Below, piece by piece: positions 55,059 to 60,957 of a stretch of DNA of 60,957 nucleotides. The stretch lies in assembly GCA_023150895.1 (NCBI GenBank), contig JAKLJY010000042.1, forward strand, positions 1 through 60,957. The letters are read 5' to 3'. Position 1 is the stretch's first letter. Every line of letters begins with the position of its first letter. A program made the position numbers and the translations under genes. Source of the DNA: Myxococcota bacterium (GTDB lineage: Bacteria > Myxococcota_A > Bradymonadia > UBA7976 > UBA1532). The notes beneath the pieces are model-generated. The model saw nothing but the letters and a program-made list of their open reading frames with translations. It was not told the origin of the DNA and did no database searches.

Positions 55059-55999
55059 CCGTTTGCTCCCGCACTCGCCCTGAGTTCCTTGAGCGGGCCT
55101 CTCAACGCCTTCTCCAGGCGAATCATCGCATCGATCGAGGCGTCGATCACGTCCGCCCACCGGGCTTCGTCCCGCCAGCCGCCTGCTTCCACCTGATGCC
55201 GGATACGACAGGCCCGCTTGCCGTCCAGGCGCTGCCACTCCAGCGATGCGCCGAACTCGGCTTCGATCTGGGGTTGGCGGCTCAGGAAGTGTTCGAATGT
55301 CGCCGTGTTCTCGTCCGCGTCACCCCGGTCGATGTAGAGTTCGACCTGCGTTTCGTGCTGCCGGACGGCGTAGTTCAGGTTGAGACCCCGAACTCCGGAG
55401 CCGGTGCCGATCCAGTTGTACGCCCCCGGTGAGATGCCCGCGTGGAGTTTCGTCTTGGCCTTGGCGGCTTCCAGCAGCCGCGTCCAGAACCGATAGCGGA
55501 TCTCGTGCCTTTCCGACATCTCCTTCCTGGCCGCCCCCGCGGCGCGCGCCTCTTCGCTCGGACCCACAATCCGTGTCAGCAGCGGTGCCGGCGGTGAGTC
55601 TCCGATGCGAACCGCCTCGACCTGAACGAGGTAGAACGGCGTCGAGGTCGCCTCGTTCAACCAGGCGATGGCCTTGACGTGCTCCGGCCTCGGCTGGGCC
55701 ACGATCCAGACGGCTGCCTTGGCGTCGAGCGCGGCCAGATACGTCAACACCTTGCCCAGGTGGTCGTGATCGGACCGTTCCAACTGGTTCTCGATGATGA
55801 CCGTGTTGCCGGCGTCGTCCTCGCCGACGAGGTCCACGCTGAAGTCCCCGGCGGACTTCTCCCGTTCGACGCTCACGAGGTTCAACTCCAGAACCTCGTT
55901 GAGCACGTCGGTGTTCTCCTCGAGCCAGGTAGTGAAATCCAGCGCCTCGTGGTTCCAGACCTTTCGGAGCGGGACGCGCGTGAGCTTACCGATGGTCAT
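55055..55999 (-). CDS. DUF4268 PDDEXK-like nuclease protein
   Basis: A 314-residue soluble protein. The N-terminal ~150 residues form a PD-(D/E)XK-like domain: VWNHEALDFTTWLEENTDVLN, then GDFSVDLVGEDDAGNTVII (Asp56) and the ENQLERSDHDHLGK segment, where Glu70 and Gln72 form an E-x-Q pair. The C-terminal half (KEMSERHEIRYRFWTRLLEA ... INGDADENTATF replaced here by the visible pieces YRFWTRLLEA and ELYIDRGDADENTATFEHF) matches DUF4268. This family recurs in restriction-modification and defence loci. It overlaps hsdS and the DUF1016 gene by 4 nt each (both ATGA). Its role in the complex is unknown. Confidence 0.85.
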   Translation of the reverse strand: MTIGKLTRVPLRKVWNHEALDFTTWLEENTDVLNEVLELNLVSVEREKSAGDFSVDLVGEDDAGNTVIIENQLERSDHDHLGKVLTYLAALDAKAAVWIVAQPRPEHVKAIAWLNEATSTPFYLVQVEAVRIGDSPPAPLLTRIVGPSEEARAAGAARKEMSERHEIRYRFWTRLLEAAKAKTKLHAGISPGAYNWIGTGSGVRGLNLNYAVRQHETQVELYIDRGDADENTATFEHFLSRQPQIEAEFGASLEWQRLDGKRACRIRHQVEAGGWRDEARWADVIDASIDAMIRLEKALRGPLKELRASAGANG

Positions 56000-57345
56000 C
56001 GAACGGTCTCCTGGGCGACGTCGAGCTTGCCGGTGACGGCCGCGGTGATCAGGGCCTGACGGTACTCTTGGAGGCGGGCAATCTGTGCCTCGGAGTCCTT
56101 CACGAGGCCATTAATACTCCTGCTCGCCTCTTCAAGGACGCCGGCCAACTCCCGCTGCTCGTTGACAGGCGGGAGTGGGACGACAATCTCGACGAGTTCC
56201 GACTGGGGGAGGTTGTTGGCAAGGCCGCCTGCCCCACTGATGGCCCTTTCGATCTGCGTTCTGGCAGCAGCCGACCCAAGTGCCTTCACCGCAAACGACG
56301 GCCAGACGGCTTTCAGGTCGAAAGTGATGCGAAACGTCTTGTCTGAGAAAATGAGATGGGGTGGGGGATCAAGCACTTGTGCAATTGACCCAACGTGTGC
56401 TGCCGAACCGCTCGCCCTCGACATCAAGACGTCGCCGTGACGAACCTCCAAGCGGGGATCTGCCGCCATCGACCCCGGCAGCGCCTTGTTCTCTTCGGGG
56501 TTGAAGGTGCCGTGGTTGGTGCAACCACTCTTGAGGACTCCCCACTCGTCCCCGTCCGCGGGCCGAGAGTCACAATCAGGGCTCCATCCTTGCTCGACCG
56601 CCAGGATAAGGCGTCGAAGCTGCAACACCCGCCAATGCGCCGGAATCTCCCCAATCCAGGGGATGCCCGAGTCTTTCATCGTGACCGTGCGGTCGAGCCC
56701 CTTGGTCACGGCTCGGTTGATGAGGGCCGTCCGCTTCTCCTGGAGCAGGTCAATCAGGCGTTGCTTCTGGGCGATGAGGTCGTCAATGGCGGCGGTCTTC
56801 TCGTCGAGGAAGTTGGCGATGGCGATCTGCACGTTGGTCGGGGGCAGGGGGATGACGGCATTCCGAATGTCATCCTGACCAAGACCGAACCTCGTGATGC
56901 CGGTGGCCGTCGAATGGAACTGCACCCTGACGCCGGATGCCTGCAAGGCCCTGAATAGGAAACGCCCCTCGATGAGCGGCCGAGGCCGGAGCATGGTTAG
57001 GTGGTAACCGCAGACAACTCCTTGAAGGTCGTCAGCAACCACTGCGGGGACAGCGATGTCGTCTGGCGTTTCGGAGTCCTTGGTGATGATCACGTCGCCC
57101 TTGCAGAGGGAGAACCGCACCACCTCGTCCGGCGTCGCCGTCGCCTCCATCAGCGTCATGTCCGCCCTGATGAAGTCGTTGTAGTACACATCGGTGTAGT
57201 TGCAGAGGCGCACGGGAATCCCGCCTGGGTAGGTCTTTTTGTCCACGTTGCTGTTCCAAACACGGGCAATGTGCTTGAGCGGCAGCACGGCCCAGCCGGG
57301 GGGCAGTGACGACGCCCAGGCCGCAACGCCATTCTCGACGTTCAA
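55996..57345 (-). CDS. hsdS: Type I restriction-modification specificity subunit S
   Basis: A 449-residue S subunit with the two-half layout. The first target-recognition domain (~10-165) ends in a conserved coiled coil (LPPTNVQIAIANFLDEKTAA ... LQEKRTALINRAVTKGLD). The second (~215-375; starting IPWIGEIPAHWRVLQL) ends in the second conserved helix (PLPPVNEQRELAGVLEEA ... ARLQEYRQALITAAVTGKLD). Each domain reads one half of a split DNA site; the sequence read cannot be predicted by eye. It uses a TTG start overlapping the hsdM stop (TTGA). Base composition dips in the second recognition domain, as expected for exchangeable segments. Confidence 0.95.
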   Translation of the reverse strand: MNVENGVAAWASSLPPGWAVLPLKHIARVWNSNVDKKTYPGGIPVRLCNYTDVYYNDFIRADMTLMEATATPDEVVRFSLCKGDVIITKDSETPDDIAVPAVVADDLQGVVCGYHLTMLRPRPLIEGRFLFRALQASGVRVQFHSTATGITRFGLGQDDIRNAVIPLPPTNVQIAIANFLDEKTAAIDDLIAQKQRLIDLLQEKRTALINRAVTKGLDRTVTMKDSGIPWIGEIPAHWRVLQLRRLILAVEQGWSPDCDSRPADGDEWGVLKSGCTNHGTFNPEENKALPGSMAADPRLEVRHGDVLMSRASGSAAHVGSIAQVLDPPPHLIFSDKTFRITFDLKAVWPSFAVKALGSAAARTQIERAISGAGGLANNLPQSELVEIVVPLPPVNEQRELAGVLEEASRSINGLVKDSEAQIARLQEYRQALITAAVTGKLDVAQETVR

Positions 57346-59429
57346 ACCAACACCTCCCGCAGCTTCACCTGAATCGCCGCCTCCAACTCCCGGATCTCCC
57401 GCTCGATGACCCCCAGATCCCGCGGCGGCACGTACTCATAGAAGTGCCGGGTGAACGGGATCTCGTACCCGATCTTGGTCTTCTCCACGTCCACCCAGGC
57501 GTCCGGGACGTGGGGCAGAACCTCCCGCTTCATGTAGGCGTCGATGTCGTCTGTGAGGGGCACGTTCTCGTTGTCCCGCAGGTCGGGGTCGGGCTCGATG
57601 TGGCCCTTCTTGTCCTTGCAGGGGTCGGCCGACTCGTCCCGCACGGCCAGGGACTCCACGACGGCCGTCACCGCCGTGGCCGGCACCTTGAGCCTGAGCT
57701 TCTTGAACTCGGCCTCCAGGACGCCGACGAACGTCTCCCGCGACTTCCAGACGCCACAGTCGGGGCCGGGGGGCAGGGCCTTCAACACCCCCGAGATGGT
57801 CTTCTGGATGGCCTCCCCGGCGTCGCGCTCGGCCTGGGAGAGCGGCTTCCCCCGCGGGCCCTCTACGAGCCCACGCCAGCCCTTGTGATCCACGAGCTTC
57901 AACAGCCGGTCGGGCGTGACCTGGAAGGACAGGCGCAGCGGGCGCTCGACCGTGATGCGTAAGTAGCCGAAGTCCTCGTTGCGGAAGACCTTGGAGTGAG
58001 GGCCGTCCGTGAACGCCTCGTAGACCTTCGTCAGGGCCGAGATGTGGTCGTCGCTGAGTTCCTTGCGCTTGTCCCCCAACGACTTGCGCATCTTCTGGAA
58101 GTACGCGACGCCGTTGACCAGCTGCACCTTGCCCTTGCGGTGCTTGGGCTTCCGGTTCGTGACGATCCAGACGTACGTATTGATGCCCGTGTTGTAGAAG
58201 AGCTGGTCGGGCAGGGCGACGATGGCTTCCAGCAGGTCGTTCTCCACGATGTGACGCCGGATTCGGCTCTCACCGGAGTCCGCAGACCCCGTGAACAGCG
58301 GCGAGCCGTTGAAGACGATGGCGATCCGGCTGCCGCCCGTGGCGCCGTCGGGACCGGGTTCGACGGGCTTCATCTTGGACATCATGTGCAGCAGGAAGAG
58401 GAGCGAGCCGTCGTTCCGGCGGGGCAGCCCGGGGCCGAAGCGCCCGCCATGGCCCTTCTGTTCGTGCTCGTCCGTGACGGCCTTCTCGGCCTTCGACCAG
58501 TCCACCCCGAATGGCGGGTTGGACATCATGTAGTCGAACCGGGCGTGCGGGTGGCCGTCCTCCGTGAACGAGTTGCCCTTCTTGATTCGGTTGGCGTCCT
58601 GCCCCTTGATGAGCATGTCCGCTTTGCAGATGGCGAACGACTCGTCGTTGAGTTCCTGCCCGTAGACGTGAAACGTCGCCTCGGTGTTGAACCCCCGCAG
58701 CCACTCTTCCGCCACGGACAACATGCCGCCGGTGCCACACGCCGGGTCGTACAGCGTCTTGACCACGCTCGATCGGGTCAGGTCCTTCTCGGGGGCCAGG
58801 AGCAGGTTGACCATCAGGCGGATGACTTCACGCGGGGTGAAGTGCTCGCCGGCCGTCTCGTTGGACTGCTCCGAGAACTTCCGGATCAGCTCTTCGAAGA
58901 TGTACCCCATCTCCAGGTTGGTGACGTTCGGCACGGGGTCGCCGGTGGCCGAGTCGAGCAGTAACGCGCCGTCCGGCTGTCGACGATAGGGGTGCAGATC
59001 GATGCCGCGGAACTTCTGAACCACCCGGAACAGCAGATTGGCCTCGTCGAGGCGCCGGATCTGCTCGTCGAAGCGGAATTTCTCCATCACGTCCCGCGCG
59101 TCGGCGGAGAAGCCCTGCACGTACACCGTCAGGTCCCTGGCACAGTCCGCGGCGGTCACCGTGTCCAGCGAGAGCTTCGAGGTGTTGTAGAACGACTGCC
59201 CGGCGGCCTTCAGAAGTCGATTGTCCCGGATGGTGTCGAGCGTGGCGCCCTTCGGGTACTTCGCGTCGGCGTCCCAGACGGCCTGGCGTGTTGCGGCGAG
59301 CACCTGGTCGAGGCGCCGCAGGATGGTGAACGGCAGGATGACCTTGCCGTAGTCACTCTGCTTGTAGTCGCCCCTCAGGAGGTCGGCCACCGACCAGATG
59401 AAGCTGACCTTCTCGGAAAAATGGTTCAC
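57342..59429 (-). CDS. hsdM: Type I restriction-modification DNA methyltransferase subunit M
   Basis: A 695-residue N6-adenine methyltransferase. The GTG at 59429 is chosen because the protein then begins at the family's usual start (NHFSEKVSFIWSVADLLRG) and the start overlaps the preceding small ORF (GTGA); an ATG at 59471 would add 14 residues with no RBS. Motifs: EHFTPREVIRLM, motif I DPACGTGG (228-235) and motif IV NPPF (304-307). With HsdS it methylates the host's sites and forms the core for HsdR. Longer than the ~500-residue enteric HsdM, but normal for this subfamily, which has a C-terminal extension. Confidence 0.95.
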   Translation of the reverse strand: MNHFSEKVSFIWSVADLLRGDYKQSDYGKVILPFTILRRLDQVLAATRQAVWDADAKYPKGATLDTIRDNRLLKAAGQSFYNTSKLSLDTVTAADCARDLTVYVQGFSADARDVMEKFRFDEQIRRLDEANLLFRVVQKFRGIDLHPYRRQPDGALLLDSATGDPVPNVTNLEMGYIFEELIRKFSEQSNETAGEHFTPREVIRLMVNLLLAPEKDLTRSSVVKTLYDPACGTGGMLSVAEEWLRGFNTEATFHVYGQELNDESFAICKADMLIKGQDANRIKKGNSFTEDGHPHARFDYMMSNPPFGVDWSKAEKAVTDEHEQKGHGGRFGPGLPRRNDGSLLFLLHMMSKMKPVEPGPDGATGGSRIAIVFNGSPLFTGSADSGESRIRRHIVENDLLEAIVALPDQLFYNTGINTYVWIVTNRKPKHRKGKVQLVNGVAYFQKMRKSLGDKRKELSDDHISALTKVYEAFTDGPHSKVFRNEDFGYLRITVERPLRLSFQVTPDRLLKLVDHKGWRGLVEGPRGKPLSQAERDAGEAIQKTISGVLKALPPGPDCGVWKSRETFVGVLEAEFKKLRLKVPATAVTAVVESLAVRDESADPCKDKKGHIEPDPDLRDNENVPLTDDIDAYMKREVLPHVPDAWVDVEKTKIGYEIPFTRHFYEYVPPRDLGVIEREIRELEAAIQVKLREVLV

Positions 59430-59512
59430 GTCGTGCCCGTGCCCGCGCCCGTTCCGTTCGCGCCCATGCATGCACGGCGGCCCGCCGTATCGTCGTTGCT
59501 CGAGGGGTCCAT
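59426..59512 (-). CDS. 28-codon leader ORF in front of hsdM
   Basis: An ATG at 59512 opens a 28-residue frame (MDPSSNDDTAGRRACMGANG..., ending GTGAGTGTT) that stops in GTGA, overlapping the hsdM start by 4 nt. A GGAA-containing purine stretch (AGAAAGGAAG) lies about 11 nt upstream. The peptide is small, polar and unlike any family known to me. Since every other junction in this operon is a 4-nt overlap, it may set the translation rate of hsdM, or be a chance frame. Confidence 0.45.
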   Translation of the reverse strand: MDPSSNDDTAGRRACMGANGTGAGTGTT

Positions 59513-59610
59513 GATGCGTCGGCTTCCTTTCTCACGTTCCTTCGGCCGGGCGCAGTTCTAGCCCGACGACGGGTGACGCGCAATCGCCGACTCGCCATCC
59601 CCCCGCCCCC

Positions 59611-60516
59611 TCACCCCCAAGCCAGCCATGCCACCCCGACGACCATGAGCGCTGCGCCGGCGAGGCGTTCGCCGCGGTGCCCCTCGCCGAGCAGGCGGCC
59701 GCCGAGGAGGGCGGCGAACAGCATCGAGACCTCGCGGGCGGGGGCGACGTGGGACAGTGGGGCCATCTGCAGGGCGGTCAGCACGAGCACGTAGGCGAGG
59801 GGGCCCAGGGCGGCGACGACCAGAGCGCTGCGCAGGTGGTCGCGGGCGAGGGTGCGGGTGGCCGCGGGGTCGCGCAGCAGCAGGGGCAGAAACAGGAGCG
59901 TGCGGCCGAAATCCGCGCCGGCGTTCACGAGCAGGGGTGTCATGCCCCGTGTCTTGATGGCATACGCGTCGAGCAGTGAGTACGCCGCGATGGTGACACC
60001 CGTGCCGAGACCGTACAACAGACCACGCCGCAGCCGCGTGCGGCCGTCGGCGGCCATCACATCGTCGGTCGCGCCGCGGGCCGGTGAGAGCAGGCTGCGC
60101 CAGAGCCCGGCGATGAGACTCACGCCGAGGGCGATGCAGAGCGCGCCGGCGATGGTGGCCGGGGTGGCGGGCTCGCCGAAGACGGTGAGGGCGACGCCCG
60201 CCGTCAGCAACGGACCCGTGCCGCGGGCGACCGGGTAGACGACGGTGAGGTCGGCCACGCGGTAGCCGCGCAGCAGCAGGGCGTAATAGGGCACGTGAAT
60301 GGCCGCACTCCCGAGGACGCAGGCCCACTCGCCGGCGCCCCAGCCGGGCACCTCGCGCACGGCGACCGGCCCCACGATGGGGCTCCAGAGCACGACCATC
60401 AGCGCGCTCGAGAGCGCGGCGAAACGGAGATCGCCCCCGGCGCGTTTTGCGACGAGGTTCCAGGTCGCGTGCAGCAGACCGGCGGTGACGACGAGGGCGA
60501 GGGCGATGGCGGGCAT
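59611..60516 (-). CDS. EamA-family (DMT) transporter
   Basis: A 301-residue integral membrane protein with about ten hydrophobic segments arranged as two EamA repeats (~1-140 and ~160-301). Typical features are the start ALALVVTAGLLHATWNLVAKRAG, the repeat-1 segment VVYPVARGTGPLLTAG and the repeat-2 mirror APAREVSMLFAALLGG. The charged loop near 155-175 separates the repeats. Such transporters move small metabolites or drugs; the substrate is unknown. The ATG at 60516 matches the family's start; upstream extensions are Arg-rich and were dropped. Confidence 0.85.
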   Translation of the reverse strand: MPAIALALVVTAGLLHATWNLVAKRAGGDLRFAALSSALMVVLWSPIVGPVAVREVPGWGAGEWACVLGSAAIHVPYYALLLRGYRVADLTVVYPVARGTGPLLTAGVALTVFGEPATPATIAGALCIALGVSLIAGLWRSLLSPARGATDDVMAADGRTRLRRGLLYGLGTGVTIAAYSLLDAYAIKTRGMTPLLVNAGADFGRTLLFLPLLLRDPAATRTLARDHLRSALVVAALGPLAYVLVLTALQMAPLSHVAPAREVSMLFAALLGGRLLGEGHRGERLAGAALMVVGVAWLAWG

Positions 60517-60628
60517 GGCGGGCGAGTGTAGGAACCCCGCGCGTCGCCCGCGACCCCCCTGTGGGACCGCGGCGTCCCTTCGACCCGCCCTTGACAACGC
60601 CACCCCGTTGAGGCACCCCCCACGGCCG

Positions 60629-60957
60629 ATGCCATTCACCGGACTCCTCGCCATCCTCCTCTCGGGCGCCGCCGGCGGCGCGCTCATCCTCCACGCCGGT
60701 CGTGCCTATCGCGGCGAGACGGGCATCGGCCTGCTGCTCGTCGCGCTCATCGGCCTCGGTTTTCTCGCCGGGCTCGCCGAGCTGCTCGTTCGCGAGCGGC
60801 GGGCGGCGGCCTCGCTGGCGGCGGCCCGCGGACTGCCCGCGACGCTCCCCGACGCGGCCGCGCTGGCGGCGCTGCGGGCCGGTCTGTCGCCGCGCTGGCT
60901 GCCCGCCTTCGACGCGCTGCTCGCGGGGCGCCGGACGGTCGAGGTCCCTTCGTTCAC
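60629..60957 (+). CDS. N-terminal part of a membrane protein (runs off the window)
   Basis: An open frame from an ATG at 60629 to the right edge encodes at least 109 residues. Two hydrophobic helices (~3-23 and ~32-50; LLAILLSGAAGGALILHAG, GIGLLLVALIGLGFLAGLAE) are followed by an Arg/Ala-rich amphipathic region (RERRAAASLAAARGLP). No family was recognised; similarity to the first part of proton-channel (MotA/ExbB-like) proteins is possible but not demonstrable. Divergent from the EamA gene with a 112-bp gap. Confidence 0.55.
   Translation, partial: MPFTGLLAILLSGAAGGALILHAGRAYRGETGIGLLLVALIGLGFLAGLAELLVRERRAAASLAAARGLPATLPDAAALAALRAGLSPRWLPAFDALLAGRRTVEVPSF

Noticed and set aside
59353-59598. 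An 81-codon minus-strand frame upstream of hsdM
   Set aside because: Arg-rich, overlaps hsdM in another frame and has no good RBS; the 28-codon frame fits the operon's overlap pattern better.
60591-60596. TTGACA as a -35 element for the last gene
   Set aside because: No plausible -10 sequence at 16-18 bp; the match alone is too weak.

Overview
The window is very GC-rich and densely coded, with most junctions under 100 bp. It reads as a chromosomal segment of a Myxococcota-like (myxobacterial) organism. The main evidence is two surface proteins ending in MYXO-CTERM-type sorting tails (Gly-Cys motif, one hydrophobic helix, Arg cluster). Supporting evidence is a set of lipoproteins with Gly/Asp/Pro-rich linkers and Cys-rich repeats, a two-heme cytochrome c peroxidase-type lipoprotein, an NtrC-type regulator and a c-heme diguanylate cyclase. 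No rRNA, tRNA or CRISPR array was seen.

Layout. 1-2293 is an insertion scar: an IS66-family element (tnpA, tnpB, start of tnpC) cuts an IS1182-like transposase gene, whose own outer end cuts an amidase gene. 2303-12484 is a secreted/surface block: a MYXO-CTERM protein with an alpha/alpha-toroid and calcium-binding repeats, a divergent subtilisin-like protease, and a tightly overlapping operon of two M16 peptidases (one active, one degenerate) plus a zinc phospholipase C-like MYXO-CTERM protein. A 214-bp foldback repeat lies between the converging genes and supplies the end of the last protein. 12711-27236 holds a small unknown protein, an MBL hydrolase with CorA, a neutral-ceramidase-like lipoprotein, an HDOD-GAF signalling protein, the cytochrome c peroxidase, an FG-GAP lipoprotein, an aminotransferase/FAD-oxidoreductase pair and a DUF4026/DUF2314 protein.

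27339-50857 is mostly envelope and signalling: a large class A penicillin-binding protein, an ASH-repeat lipoprotein, a histidine kinase/sigma-54 response regulator pair, a tandem universal stress protein, a GDPD-pseudokinase-methyltransferase operon, aconitase A with a small methyltransferase, a Cys-rich lipoprotein, a MutS-like ATPase, the c-heme/PAS/GGDEF protein and a VWA lipoprotein.

51004-59512 is the main defence locus: a type I restriction-modification operon in which two extra PD-(D/E)XK-type nuclease genes (DUF4268 and DUF1016/YhcG-like) sit between hsdS and hsdR. All five genes, plus a 28-codon ORF in front of hsdM, are joined by 4-nt start/stop overlaps, so they look like one translationally coupled unit. 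The window ends with an EamA-type transporter and the start of a membrane protein running off the right edge.

All function calls come from reading protein motifs by eye; no database search was run. Starts were moved from the longest ORF where a signal peptide, ribosome-binding site or 4-nt overlap favoured an internal start, and each such choice is stated.
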